A DNA stretch of 39,574 bases from JAVBUZ01 sp031554725 (GCA_031554725.1 JAVBUZ010000090.1:1-39574); one strand, 5' to 3'; shown: positions 1 to 8,804, counted from the first letter of the stretch. A program made the numbers and translations. The notes: generated from the letters alone by a model not told the origin.

Positions 1-564
1 GATCAAAATGATTAGAGAAAGCAAAAATAAGATAAATAAAGTAATATAGGAAATATTTAAAAGACTATTGCTGGATTTGTTAATGCTTTGCATAGACATA
101 TGAATAACAACATACCCCTGTACCTTGTAGCCAGTGGTAATAGGTGCAATAACATTAAGCATTTCGTCTTCAAAATCATCGAAAAAATTGCTTACATTGT
201 AGTAGGACCCAGCGGAAGCAGTAGGATCAAAATTTTCAATAATCACTACATTTTCTAAATTTATAGGGGTGTTTGTTTCTAATACCAAACGGCCAGAAGG
301 GTTAATGATTCTAATCGTAGAATCAAGGTAAACAGATAGAGTATCTAGCTGCTCTTTTACCGCTTCAAGAGAGGCTTCATTTGTATATAGCCTACTTGCA
401 TAATTGGTAGAGATTAGGGAAGCCTCGGAATAAAGTAAATTAGCCTTTTCTCTGACAAGATGCTCAGTAGTCATATTTGGCACAAAGGTAGCAATAATAA
501 TGAATCCAAAAACACCAAAAATAAAGTATGCTAAGATAAATTTTAGATATAAGGTCTTTTTCAT
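1..564 (-). CDS. Sensor histidine kinase, N-terminal part (cut by window edge)
   Basis: The first 188 codons of a membrane sensor, read leftwards and still open at position 1. Seen: a basic start (MKKTLYLKF), a first membrane segment at about residues 8-28, an extracytoplasmic region of about 140 residues rich in acidic residues and Asn, and a second membrane segment starting near residue 168. The HAMP, dimerisation and ATPase domains would lie outside the window, so kinase identity rests on context: the gene starts 12 nt after the stop of an OmpR-type response regulator on the same strand. AGGAG lies just upstream of the ATG. The outer region could be a Cache/PAS-like sensor, but I see no ligand motif. 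Being the last visible gene of the chain, it is probably co-transcribed with mutS2 and murG. Confidence 0.75.
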   Translation of the reverse strand, partial: MKKTLYLKFILAYFIFGVFGFIIIATFVPNMTTEHLVREKANLLYSEASLISTNYASRLYTNEASLEAVKEQLDTLSVYLDSTIRIINPSGRLVLETNTPINLENVVIIENFDPTASAGSYYNVSNFFDDFEDEMLNVIAPITTGYKVQGYVVIHMSMQSINKSSNSLLNISYITLFILFLLSLIILI

Positions 565-576
565 ATGGACTCCTAA

Positions 577-1275
577 CTATCTAACTTCGAATTTGTAACC
601 AATACCCCAAATGGTAGCAATTTTCCAAGATTCATGATCTTTTATTTTTTCACGAAGTCTTTTTATATGTACATCAACGGTTCTTGTATCGCCGATATAC
701 TCATAGCCCCAAATTTGATCTAAAAGCTGTTCTCTAGTAAATACGTGGTTTGGAGAAGAGGCTAAGAAATATAAAAGCTCTAACTCTTTTGGTGGCATTT
801 CTACAGGGCTACCCATGTAAAGAACAGAATAGTTGGTTTGATTAATCGATAAATCAGCATATTCAACACATTTATCGGAGGAAACTTCTGGAACAGACAC
901 AGAAGGCTTATATCTACGTAAAACAGCCTTTGCCCTAGCAACCAATTCTTTCGAGTCAAAGGGCTTTTCAATGTAATCATCGGCACCTAGCTCTAGTCCT
1001 AATACCTTGTCAAAAATCTCACCCTTTGCGGAAAGCATAATGATGGGGGTTGGATATTTGGCTCTTACTTCTCGACATACCTGATAACCATCAATACCAG
1101 GAAGCATTAGATCTAAGAGAATAAGATTAGGAGAAAAGCTTTCGACTGCATCTAGAGCAGACTCACCATCACCTACAATCATGGTTTCAAAACATTCTTT
1201 GGTAAAATAAAGTGAAACTAATTCTGCGATATTGCTATCATCATCTACGATGAGTACACGTTGTTTGCTTACCAT
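577..1275 (-). CDS. OmpR/PhoB-family response regulator
   Basis: A two-component transcription factor of 232 residues, the normal family length. The receiver domain covers about residues 5-120, with the acidic pocket D11-D13, phospho-acceptor D55 in LLDLMLPG, switch S82 and K104 in the KPF motif. The C-terminal winged helix (about 130-232) has the recognition-helix signature around TRTVDVHIKRLREKI. Its partner is the sensor kinase that follows 12 nt downstream. It starts 17 nt after the mutS2 stop with a GGAGG-type site (AGGTTTCTAG leader), so it is likely part of the same transcript. The family resembles PhoP/WalR/PhoB regulators; which stimulus it serves cannot be told from the sequence. 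Confidence 0.95.
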   Translation of the reverse strand: MVSKQRVLIVDDDSNIAELVSLYFTKECFETMIVGDGESALDAVESFSPNLILLDLMLPGIDGYQVCREVRAKYPTPIIMLSAKGEIFDKVLGLELGADDYIEKPFDSKELVARAKAVLRRYKPSVSVPEVSSDKCVEYADLSINQTNYSVLYMGSPVEMPPKELELLYFLASSPNHVFTREQLLDQIWGYEYIGDTRTVDVHIKRLREKIKDHESWKIATIWGIGYKFEVR

Positions 1276-1292
1276 CTAGAAACCTCCATATT

Positions 1293-3665
1293 TTATTTAA
1301 AAGTTACAATTGTGACACCTGCGTCACCTTCTCCAAATTCTCCAAGGCGATATTCTTTTACATATTTTGCTCTCTTTAGATGAGCATGTACGGCATTTCT
1401 TAGAGCACCAGTGCCTTTACCATGCACCACGCGTACACTAGGAAGATGAGATAAATAGGCATCATCTAAATATTTATCTAGCTTGGCAACTGCCTCATCG
1501 GAGGTCATACCTAAGAGATTAATTTCAGGAGAAATGCTAAACGCCTTGCTGAGATTTGTTTTTTTAGGGCCTCCTTTAGAGAAGGAAGGAGTGGATACTT
1601 CGTCCTCATTAATTAGGATTAAATCCTTAACATTAACCTGGGAACGAATAATGCCACATTGAACAAAAAGATTCCCTTTTGCATCTGGCAAAGTGCTTAC
1701 GGTACCCTTTAATCCCATAGAAATTATTTTTACAGAATCTCCCTTTTTTAACTTCTTAGGATCAAGAGTCTTTGCCACAGGATCAGAGCTTTTAAGGGTT
1801 AGCTTATTATTCTTTTCATCAATTTTATCACGAACCTTTTGACGCTTTTTCTCTAGATCTTTGATATCAATACCCTGACCAGCCTTGTTAAAGGCACGAA
1901 TGGTTTCATCAGCAACTTCTTTTGCATCTTGTAAGATTTGTCTAGCTTGCTCGTTTGCTTCTCTTAAAATCTTATCTTTTGAAAGATCTAACTTTTCATT
2001 TTTAACTTTAAGCTGTTCTTCTAAAGCTTTAATTTTTGATTTGTATTCGGCAATTTCTCGATGCTCTTTTTCAATTGTAATTCGACTTGCCTCTAAGTCA
2101 GCAATTACATCCTCAAAGGTTTCATCCTCTTTGCCTATCTGTTCTTTAGCAGCAGCGATAATTCCATCAGGAAGTCCTAATTTGGAGGAAATAGCAAAAG
2201 CATTACTCTTTCCTGGAATACCAATTAAAAGACGGTATGTAGGACGAAGAGTTTCTACATCAAATTCACAGCAAGCATTTTCCACAAAAGGAGTCGATAA
2301 AGCATAGAGCTTTATTTCGCTATAGTGAGTTGTCGCCATAGTACGAATTCCTCTATCATGGAGATGATTTAAGATAGCGATAGCAAGAGCAGCACCTTCT
2401 GTAGGGTCTGTTCCAGCTCCTAGTTCATCAAAAAGGCAAAGTGCATCAGTATCAGCATTTTCTAAAATGGAAACAATGCTAGTCATATGAGATGAAAAGG
2501 TACTTAAGCTTTGTTCAATACTTTGCTCATCACCAATGTCCGCATACACTTCTTTAAAAATGGAAAGCTCAGAACGGTCTAAAGCAGGAATATGTAGGCC
2601 TGCCTGACCTAAAAGAGTAAATAAACCAACGGTCTTTAAGGAAACGGTTTTACCACCGGTATTTGGTCCAGTAATAATTAAAAGGTCAAAATCTTTTCCT
2701 AAATGAATATCAATAGGTACAACCTTTTTTTTGTCTAATAAAGGATGTCTGCCCTTACGGATATTGATATAATGTTGGTCATTAAAGATGGGTTTGGTTG
2801 CATTATGTTCCATGGCAAGCTTGGCCTTGGCAAAAATAAAGTCGAGCAAGGTCATCATCTTTTGATTGATGTCAATTTCTTCAATATGATCCCCTACCTG
2901 TGCGCTTAGGGTGGCAAGAATAATCTCGATTTCTTCTTGTTCTTTAATGGCAAGCTCTTTTAGCTGGTTATTAAGGTTAACAATTGCAGCAGGTTCAATA
3001 AAGAAGGTAGAACCGGTAGAAGATTGGTCATGAATCATACCAGATACCTGACTTTTATACTCTGCCTTAACAGGAATGCAATAGCGATTATCACGCATGG
3101 TGATTACGGCATCCTGTAAATAGGTACGAAGTGACCCATTTACCATAGAATTTAACTGGGAATGAATTTTATCCCCAGTGGATGTAATGCTTCTTCTAAT
3201 ACTTTTTAGAGTGCTACTTGCATCATCAGCAATTTCCTCTTCTGATAAAATACAGCGACGTATTTCGTTGGTCAGAGAAACAAGAGGGGTCAAGGCCTCA
3301 AAGTAGCCGTCAAGAGAGTCAGAAGGTAAATCATCTCTCTCTTTTGTGCCGAAAGCTTTGATTCGGGCAACGTTTTCTAACAGGCTTGCAACCTTAAGTA
3401 GTTCAGAGGTAGACAAGGTACTACCAATTTCTAAGGTTTTAAGAGAGTAGCTGATGTCTTTATTGCCGCCAAAGGAGGTGCTACCATTTTTAAATAGCCT
3501 ACTAAGGGCATGGGAGGTTTCCTCCTGTGCATGCTCAATTTCTTCTAAATCAGTAGAAGGAATTAGGGTAGCACAAAGCTTCTTACCGGGTTCTGAATCT
3601 GCTTTCTCGGTAAGAAGACTAATTATCTTGTTATATTCTAATGTTCTTAATACTTTTTCATTCAT
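1293..3665 (-). CDS. mutS2: MutS2 family ATPase with Smr domain
   Basis: A 790-residue MutS2, the usual length. MutS2 proteins act on branched DNA to limit recombination, and in Bacillus also on collided ribosomes. Seen: a core and clamp region (1-300), Walker A GPNTGGKT at 333-340, Walker B ending LCLFDE at 409-414, a long Glu/Lys-rich coiled coil (about 510-630), a KOW-like stretch and a C-terminal Smr domain (about 712-790) with HGKGTG at 748-753. The usual Smr LDLRG element reads INLLG at 715-719, so the acidic and arginine positions are changed. The start codon overlaps the end of murG by 8 nt (ATGAATGA), suggesting translational coupling. No MutL is nearby, as expected for MutS2. Confidence 0.97.
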   Translation of the reverse strand: MNEKVLRTLEYNKIISLLTEKADSEPGKKLCATLIPSTDLEEIEHAQEETSHALSRLFKNGSTSFGGNKDISYSLKTLEIGSTLSTSELLKVASLLENVARIKAFGTKERDDLPSDSLDGYFEALTPLVSLTNEIRRCILSEEEIADDASSTLKSIRRSITSTGDKIHSQLNSMVNGSLRTYLQDAVITMRDNRYCIPVKAEYKSQVSGMIHDQSSTGSTFFIEPAAIVNLNNQLKELAIKEQEEIEIILATLSAQVGDHIEEIDINQKMMTLLDFIFAKAKLAMEHNATKPIFNDQHYINIRKGRHPLLDKKKVVPIDIHLGKDFDLLIITGPNTGGKTVSLKTVGLFTLLGQAGLHIPALDRSELSIFKEVYADIGDEQSIEQSLSTFSSHMTSIVSILENADTDALCLFDELGAGTDPTEGAALAIAILNHLHDRGIRTMATTHYSEIKLYALSTPFVENACCEFDVETLRPTYRLLIGIPGKSNAFAISSKLGLPDGIIAAAKEQIGKEDETFEDVIADLEASRITIEKEHREIAEYKSKIKALEEQLKVKNEKLDLSKDKILREANEQARQILQDAKEVADETIRAFNKAGQGIDIKDLEKKRQKVRDKIDEKNNKLTLKSSDPVAKTLDPKKLKKGDSVKIISMGLKGTVSTLPDAKGNLFVQCGIIRSQVNVKDLILINEDEVSTPSFSKGGPKKTNLSKAFSISPEINLLGMTSDEAVAKLDKYLDDAYLSHLPSVRVVHGKGTGALRNAVHAHLKRAKYVKEYRLGEFGEGDAGVTIVTFK

Positions 3666-4734
3666 GATTTTTTACTCGAAGTTCCTCTATTAAATGAATA
3701 ATGGTTTCTATAGCATCTTTCTGCTGGGATAGCTTCATGTTGTCAATATAAGACTGTCTGGAGCAATATAATTCCTGTATCTTTTCCACTAATAAGTTCT
3801 CTGTTAAGTAGTCTTCATCAATAACAATAGAGAATCCCTGTGATTCAAAAGATTCGGCGTTAAGTAATTGATCGCCTCTACTACTAGAGGAAGGTAGTGG
3901 TATTAGGATATTTGGCTTATGCAAAGCTAAAAGCTCGCAAATAGCATTGGCTCCAGCACGGGAAATTACCACATCAGCCATTGCAAAAATATCCTTTAAT
4001 TCTGATTTTAAGTATTCAAATTGTTTATAGCCGACAACGTTTAATAAAAGGTTATCAACCTTTTCTTTTCCACAAATATGTACTACTTGGAAATCTGCTA
4101 ACAATTTAGGTAAAGCCTGACGAACAACTTTGTTAACACTAGAAGCGCCTAAGCTTCCGCCAATAACCATAATGACAGGCTTATTAGCTGTAAAGCCACA
4201 CATATCTAGAGCAGCAATGCGATTTCCTAAGGTCAGCTCTCTACGAATAGGAGAACCCGTAAGAACAGCCTTCCCTTCTGGGAGCATAGGCATTGTTTCA
4301 GGAAAATTACAGCATATTTTATCGGCAACGGGAATACATAATTTATTAGCGAGACCTGGAGTCATATCGGATTCATGTATAATACATGGAATATTTAGGG
4401 AAGCCGCAGCACGGACAACGGGTACACTAACAAAGCCACCCTTTGAAAAAACTACGTCTGGTTGGATTTCCTTTAAATATTTCTTTGCTTCTGAATAACC
4501 TTTGAGTACGCGAAAAGGGTCAGTAAAATTTTTAGGGTCAAAATAACGACGAAACTTTCCTGTGGATATGCCATAATATGGAATATCGAAATCCCCAATA
4601 AGCCTTTTTTCTATTCCGTCATAAGACCCCATATAACTAATTTCATAACCCGTATCTTTTAACTTGGGTAAAAGAGCAATATTTGGTGTTACATGGCCGG
4701 CAGTTCCGCCACCAGTTAAGACTATTTTTTTCAA
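3658..4734 (-). CDS. murG: MurG, lipid II synthase (GlcNAc transferase)
   Basis: Transfers GlcNAc from UDP-GlcNAc to undecaprenyl-pyrophosphoryl-MurNAc-pentapeptide on the inner face of the membrane, the last cytoplasmic step of peptidoglycan precursor synthesis. A GT-B fold is shown by the N-terminal glycine loop GGGTAGH, the middle GGSLGAS loop and the C-terminal donor-site block SRAGANAICELLALHKPNI. I chose the TTG at 4734 (358 residues): GGAGG sits 8 nt upstream of it, and the GT-B strand KKIVLTGG follows directly. The ATG at 4749 would add five residues but has no ribosome binding site, and the GGAGG would lie inside its coding sequence. The gene follows the TSCPD gene and overlaps mutS2. 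Confidence 0.96.
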   Translation of the reverse strand: MKKIVLTGGGTAGHVTPNIALLPKLKDTGYEISYMGSYDGIEKRLIGDFDIPYYGISTGKFRRYFDPKNFTDPFRVLKGYSEAKKYLKEIQPDVVFSKGGFVSVPVVRAAASLNIPCIIHESDMTPGLANKLCIPVADKICCNFPETMPMLPEGKAVLTGSPIRRELTLGNRIAALDMCGFTANKPVIMVIGGSLGASSVNKVVRQALPKLLADFQVVHICGKEKVDNLLLNVVGYKQFEYLKSELKDIFAMADVVISRAGANAICELLALHKPNILIPLPSSSSRGDQLLNAESFESQGFSIVIDEDYLTENLLVEKIQELYCSRQSYIDNMKLSQQKDAIETIIHLIEELRVKNHE

Positions 4735-4772
4735 TGCTTTAGCCTCCATAGATTACATATTGTTATGTATAG

Positions 4773-5024
4773 TTAGTTTTTCATACTCTCTAGTGCGCGA
4801 GCTAATTGGTCAGGGCAGGATGTGGACTTAAAGCCACATGGGATTCCTTTTAATTTCTCAATAGCTTCATCTACAGGCATTCCCTGAACTAAGCGACTAA
4901 TTCCCTGTAGGTTTCCATTGCAACCGCCTGTAAAGGCAACGGACTCAATGATGTCATTATTAACTTCAATATCTATAAATGCGGAGCAAACTCCTTGTGT
5001 ACGATATCTCATATTAAACCTCAC
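4773..5024 (-). CDS. Small TSCPD-domain protein
   Basis: An 83-residue protein consisting of one TSCPD domain, named after the TSCPD motif at residues 68-72. The same fold forms the C-terminal, cysteine-rich part of some B12-dependent ribonucleotide reductases. Four cysteines (13, 35, 63, 70) could bind a metal or take part in thiol chemistry; this is inference. Standalone versions are common in Clostridia and have no established job. GTGAGG precedes the ATG. It is the first gene of the murG-mutS2-regulator chain, 38 nt upstream of murG's chosen start. Confidence 0.85.
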   Translation of the reverse strand: MRFNMRYRTQGVCSAFIDIEVNNDIIESVAFTGGCNGNLQGISRLVQGMPVDEAIEKLKGIPCGFKSTSCPDQLARALESMKN

Positions 5025-5050
5025 AATTTTTTTTTTATCTTCAATGAAGG

Positions 5051-5059
5051 ATTATAGCA
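5051..5059 (-). promoter_or_regulatory. Extended -10 promoter for the TSCPD-murG-mutS2 chain
   Basis: On the minus strand the sequence reads TGCTATAAT, a perfect -10 with the extended TG. The -35 position 17 nt away (TGGATT, 5074-5079) is poor, which extended -10 promoters tolerate. It lies 27 nt upstream of the TSCPD start codon and is the only good promoter I see for the chain down to the sensor kinase. Confidence 0.6.
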
Positions 5060-5093
5060 GAAAAACAGCCTAAAATCCAGTGTTTAACCAATA

Positions 5094-5121
5094 TTTCACA
5101 TAAAAGTTAAAGCATGTGAAA
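5094..5121. repeat. Inverted repeat between divergent genes
   Basis: TTTCACAT (5094-5101) and ATGTGAAA (5114-5121) form a perfect 8-bp inverted repeat with a 12-bp spacer. It lies between the minus-strand promoter near 5055 and the plus-strand promoter at 5201-5229. A regulator binding site is possible; there is no T-tract, so it is not a terminator. Confidence 0.4.
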
Positions 5122-5200
5122 AAAGGCGTAAAAGAAAAATCAGTTTACTTTTCTGGAAGTATTAGGAATATTGTGTCGACGAATTTACGTTTGCACTGTA

Positions 5201-5229
5201 TTGTGATTACAAAAAATGTCTAATATAAT
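5201..5229 (+). promoter_or_regulatory. Sigma-A promoter of the small membrane protein
   Basis: TTGTGA (5201-5206), a 17-bp spacer and a perfect TATAAT (5224-5229). Transcription would start near 5236. This places the ATG at 5216 upstream of the transcript, so translation must begin further in, at 5279. Confidence 0.7.
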
Positions 5230-5278
5230 AAGGATTGAAAAGAGAACTGATAATTACAGTTATGTGGAGGAAGATAAA

Positions 5279-5956
5279 ATGTTTCGTATATTGAGTGAAG
5301 AAAAAATAATTTCCACAATAATACTATTAACAATAGTATTGAGCATGGTAAGCAAAATTATGATGAGCATATTATACCAAAATATGATAAAAGAAGCAGA
5401 TAATATGTCTACGACCAATCATAAAATACTAAAACAATGTAAGCTAAAGTTTGCAAACTGCTATCAGCTAAATCAGGGAGTTGCTAATATTCCTGTTTTT
5501 GTGGACAAGTTTTTAAATAAGCTTTCCATTGGTCCATTAACCTTACAAACCATATATCATCTATCAGGGCAGTTAATGCTTTTATCGGTTTTCTTTGCGG
5601 GTGTTGGTGTATGTAAGAGTATTATTATAGGAAGAACACTCGGCGAGATACTTCCTTTTTATATTATAAGCTTCTTTGGATTATATTTATATTTTTCTGT
5701 TTCCTCTATTGCCGATGTGAAAGGGAAAAAGAGAATTTTAAAGATATGCCTTGTGGATTATTTAGAAAACCATATGGTAAATAAGCTTGGAAAAACGGAA
5801 AGAGACTTAGAAATTGTGGCTCCCAAAAATGGAGGACGCAGTGTGGATGTAATGGCAATTAATAGCTTTGATAAAAGAAGTAAAGAGGCTACTGAGTTTA
5901 CAAAAGCAGATGAAAAGGAGCTGGAGGAGCTACTTAAAGAGTTCCTAACCTCGTAG
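5279..5956 (+). CDS. Membrane protein of unknown function
   Basis: A 225-residue protein I do not recognise. Seen: three likely membrane segments, at about residues 9-31 (rich in Ile, Leu, Met), 96-118 and 124-145. A soluble stretch of roughly 65 residues follows the first segment, and a charged, probably cytoplasmic tail of about 80 residues ends in Glu/Lys-rich helix. The start was chosen because GGAGGAAG lies just upstream of 5279 and the promoter at 5201-5229 excludes the earlier ATG at 5216. The gene stands alone between the divergent murG chain and pgi. No catalytic motif, signal cleavage site or metal site is visible. Confidence 0.75.
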   Translation: MFRILSEEKIISTIILLTIVLSMVSKIMMSILYQNMIKEADNMSTTNHKILKQCKLKFANCYQLNQGVANIPVFVDKFLNKLSIGPLTLQTIYHLSGQLMLLSVFFAGVGVCKSIIIGRTLGEILPFYIISFFGLYLYFSVSSIADVKGKKRILKICLVDYLENHMVNKLGKTERDLEIVAPKNGGRSVDVMAINSFDKRSKEATEFTKADEKELEELLKEFLTS

Positions 5957-5981
5957 TTTGCGAAATTGTTAAAAATTTATC

Positions 5982-6010
5982 TTGAATTTGATAGGCATCT
6001 TTGCTACACT
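5982..6010 (+). promoter_or_regulatory. Putative pgi promoter
   Basis: TTGAAT (5982-5987), 17-bp spacer, TACACT (6005-6010). It lies 48 nt upstream of the pgi start codon, which also has AAAGGAG at 6045-6051. Confidence 0.55.
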
Positions 6011-6058
6011 GAAAAAGATTAATGGGAACAATAATTTTTAATTCAAAGGAGTGGAATC

Positions 6059-7408
6059 ATGAGCACAAAAGTGACATTTGATTATTCAAAAGCATCTTCC
6101 TTTATTTCCGCAGATGAAATAGCAAGAATGAAGAAGTTAACCTTAGATGCCAAAGACGTATTAGTAAGTAAAACAGGGGATGGTAATGATTTTTTAGGAT
6201 GGATTGATTTACCAGTAGATTATGATAAAGAAGAATTTGCGAGAATTAAAACCGCAGCAAAGAAAATTCAGGGAGATTCAGAAGTGCTTGTTGTAATCGG
6301 TATTGGTGGATCATACTTAGGAGCAAGAGCTGCAATGGAATTCTTAAACCATAGCTTCTTTAACATGGTAGATAAGAGCGTACGTAAGGCTCCAGAAATT
6401 TACTTTGCAGGTAATTCCATTAGCTCTACATATCTTAAAGATTTAATTCAGGTAATTGGAGATAGAGACTTCTCTGTAAATATTATCTCAAAATCTGGTA
6501 CAACAACGGAGCCAGCAATTGCATTCCGTGTATTTAAAGAGATGCTTGAGAAAAAATATGGAAAAGCAGAAGCGGCTAAGAGAATATATGCAACTACAGA
6601 TAAGGCAAGAGGAGCACTTAAAAACCTATCAACAGAAGAAGGATACGAAACATTTGTTGTTCCTGATGATGTAGGTGGACGTTTCTCAGTTCTTACAGCA
6701 GTTGGTTTACTTCCAATCGCCGTTAGCGGTGCAGATGTTGATAAGCTTATGGAAGGTGCTGCAAGCGCCAGAAAGAACTGTTTAGAAAAAGACTTTGAAG
6801 AGAATGATGCTCTTTTATATGCAGCAGTTAGAAATATTCTTTTAAGAAAAGGCAAAACGGTAGAAATCTTAGCAAACTATGAACCTTGTGTTCACTATGT
6901 AAGTGAATGGTGGAAACAGCTTTTCGGTGAAAGTGAAGGAAAAGATCAAAAAGGTATTTTCCCTGCAAGTGTTGATTTAACAACAGACTTACATTCTATG
7001 GGCCAGTTCATTCAGGATGGTTCCAGAATTATGTTTGAAACTGTAATAGATATTGAGAAATCACGTGAAGAGGTTATTATTCAGGAAGAAGCAGTTGATC
7101 TTGATGGCTTAAATTACTTAGCTGGCAAATCAGTAGATTTCGTAAATAAGAGTGCTATGAACGGAACAATTTTAGCTCACACAGATGGTCAAGTTCCTAA
7201 CTTCATAGTAAAGGTACCAGAGGTAAATGCTTTTTACTTAGGCGAACTATTCTACTTCTTTGAGTTTGCTTGTGGCGTAAGTGGCTACTTAAATGGTGTA
7301 AATCCATTTGATCAACCAGGCGTTGAAAGCTATAAGAAAAATATGTTTGCTCTTCTTGGAAAAGCTGGTTTCGAGGCTGAAAGAGCGGAATTGATGAAGA
7401 GATTATAA
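6059..7408 (+). CDS. pgi: Glucose-6-phosphate isomerase
   Basis: Interconverts glucose 6-phosphate and fructose 6-phosphate in glycolysis. The 449 residues match the short bacterial (Bacillus-type) form rather than the 550-residue enzyme of E. coli. Seen: the sugar-binding GIGGSYLGARAA loop near residue 80, the SKSGTTTEPA phosphate-binding loop near 144, the GRFSVLTAVGLLP signature and the QLFGESEGK block that carries an active-site Glu. AAAGGAG sits 7 nt from the ATG. It is transcribed alone; its last two codons overlap the end of the opposing dehydrogenase gene, and no terminator separates the two. Confidence 0.98.
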   Translation: MSTKVTFDYSKASSFISADEIARMKKLTLDAKDVLVSKTGDGNDFLGWIDLPVDYDKEEFARIKTAAKKIQGDSEVLVVIGIGGSYLGARAAMEFLNHSFFNMVDKSVRKAPEIYFAGNSISSTYLKDLIQVIGDRDFSVNIISKSGTTTEPAIAFRVFKEMLEKKYGKAEAAKRIYATTDKARGALKNLSTEEGYETFVVPDDVGGRFSVLTAVGLLPIAVSGADVDKLMEGAASARKNCLEKDFEENDALLYAAVRNILLRKGKTVEILANYEPCVHYVSEWWKQLFGESEGKDQKGIFPASVDLTTDLHSMGQFIQDGSRIMFETVIDIEKSREEVIIQEEAVDLDGLNYLAGKSVDFVNKSAMNGTILAHTDGQVPNFIVKVPEVNAFYLGELFYFFEFACGVSGYLNGVNPFDQPGVESYKKNMFALLGKAGFEAERAELMKRL

Positions 7409-8164
7409 GATATACCTTTTAATCCCCCACATCCAAATTTTCATTGAAAGTTTTTGTGGCATTATTTTCACATAAAAATGTTGGCATTTCACATAAAGGG
7501 AGCAGATAGACATATCGCTTCCTTTTTTGGCGTCTTTTATAGCCTTCTGTGCCACTTTTGCTGGTGAAACAATTCCAGGGTATGTTACTTTTTTACCACC
7601 TAGTTCTTTCGGTATCATTCCAGTATCTACCCAGCTGGGGCATACAGCAGTTGAGGTTATTCCTAGTGGTTTTAATTCTACATTTAATGCGCGAGAGTAA
7701 CTGCGCTCAAAAGCCTTTGTCGAAGCATATAAATTGATATAGGGTACCGGTTGAAAGGAAGAGGCAGAGGACATATTGATAATTCTGCTTCCCTTTGCCA
7801 TAAATGGAATACATATATTTATCAAGACAACAGGCACTTTACAGTTTAATGCGATAGTCTCTTCAAGCTCAGCAATATCAAAATCTTTTGATGCCATCAT
7901 TTTAGAAATCCCTGCATTATTTACAAGATAAGAAACTTTTACATTCTTTTCCTTTAGTAAGTTTTGGATTGAGATTAAAGCCCCAGGCTCGGTTAAATCC
8001 GCACATATAGGTACAATTTTCTCTCCAAACTCTTTTTTTAAAGCAATAAGTCGTTGCTCATTTCTACCAACAACCCAGATTTCATCAAGGGTTTCTTTAA
8101 CTAGTTCTCTTACAAATTCCTTTCCAATTCCACCAGTAGCTCCTGTTACAATTGCTATTTGCAT
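7403..8164 (-). CDS. Short-chain dehydrogenase/reductase
   Basis: An NAD(P)-dependent oxidoreductase of the classical SDR family, 253 residues. Seen: the TGATGGIG nucleotide loop (7-14), NNAG (82-85), the catalytic Ser at about 133, and Y146 with K150 in YASTK. The C-terminal tail is basic and aromatic, similar to SDRs that act on hydrophobic substrates. The substrate is unknown. It starts 17 nt after the TetR gene with AAAGGGG as ribosome site, so the two form an operon and the TetR protein probably senses a compound related to this enzyme. Its stop codon lies inside the last codons of pgi on the other strand. Confidence 0.92.
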   Translation of the reverse strand: MQIAIVTGATGGIGKEFVRELVKETLDEIWVVGRNEQRLIALKKEFGEKIVPICADLTEPGALISIQNLLKEKNVKVSYLVNNAGISKMMASKDFDIAELEETIALNCKVPVVLINICIPFMAKGSRIINMSSASSFQPVPYINLYASTKAFERSYSRALNVELKPLGITSTAVCPSWVDTGMIPKELGGKKVTYPGIVSPAKVAQKAIKDAKKGSDMSICSLYVKCQHFYVKIMPQKLSMKIWMWGIKRYIL

Positions 8165-8181
8165 TGTGTATATGCCCCTTT

Positions 8182-8781
8182 CTACTTATCTTTTAATACA
8201 ACTCGTGCTAAATCCTGAGCAGTAATCATTTCATATTGTGTGGTAAATAACTTTTTTAAGGCGTAGAGATAAATAACACCCCAATAATAGTCTGCAAGTT
8301 TCAGAGGGGAGCCAGATACTACACTTCCTTCTTTTTGTCCTTGTTCAATAATCTTTGCTGTATATTTATAGAAATCTGATTGATAGGTGGTATTTCCTGC
8401 ATCAAAATCACTTTTTTCAAAAAGCATCTGTGTATTTAACGCTACGTTTGCGGCATAGTGTTCATCTTCTTCTAATTTATCCATTATAGATTTTGATAAA
8501 GTAGCAATTTTTTGTTTTGCGGGGATGGGTAATCCAGTTAGGAGCTTTAATTCTTTCAAGTCTTTACTGTTATTTATCATTTTAAAAATTTCATGAAACA
8601 AGGCTTCCTTTGAATCAAAATATAAATACATGGTTCCTTGAGCAATTCCAATATGCTTGGCCAAATCACTTATCTTGGTTCCAGAGAATCCGTTCTTTGC
8701 AAAATATATGATGGATTCATGTAGTATTTTACTACGCATTTCTTCTCGTATTTCTTGGCATCTTTCAGGAGACTTAGGCAT
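8182..8781 (-). CDS. TetR-family transcriptional regulator
   Basis: A one-component repressor of 199 residues. The N-terminal helix-turn-helix (about 15-62) carries the typical TetR pattern ending in GTMYLYFDSKEALFHEIF. The C-terminal ligand domain is helical and not conserved enough to name an effector. It heads the operon with the short-chain dehydrogenase. Autoregulation is likely: its promoter has a 7-4-7 palindrome between the start site and the start codon. GGAGG precedes the ATG. Confidence 0.93.
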   Translation of the reverse strand: MPKSPERCQEIREEMRSKILHESIIYFAKNGFSGTKISDLAKHIGIAQGTMYLYFDSKEALFHEIFKMINNSKDLKELKLLTGLPIPAKQKIATLSKSIMDKLEEDEHYAANVALNTQMLFEKSDFDAGNTTYQSDFYKYTAKIIEQGQKEGSVVSGSPLKLADYYWGVIYLYALKKLFTTQYEMITAQDLARVVLKDK

Positions 8782-8804
8782 TGTATGTTCCTCCGTTTAT
8801 GTTT

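Noticed and set aside
1885..2307. 140-codon plus-strand frame inside mutS2
   Set aside because: It is a shadow of the well-supported mutS2 frame, Ser- and Leu-rich, without start signals. The same holds for similar frames inside pgi, dapL and the exporter genes.
5216..5278. N-terminal extension of the small membrane protein
   Set aside because: The -10 box at 5224-5229 lies inside it, and GGAGGAAG supports the start at 5279.
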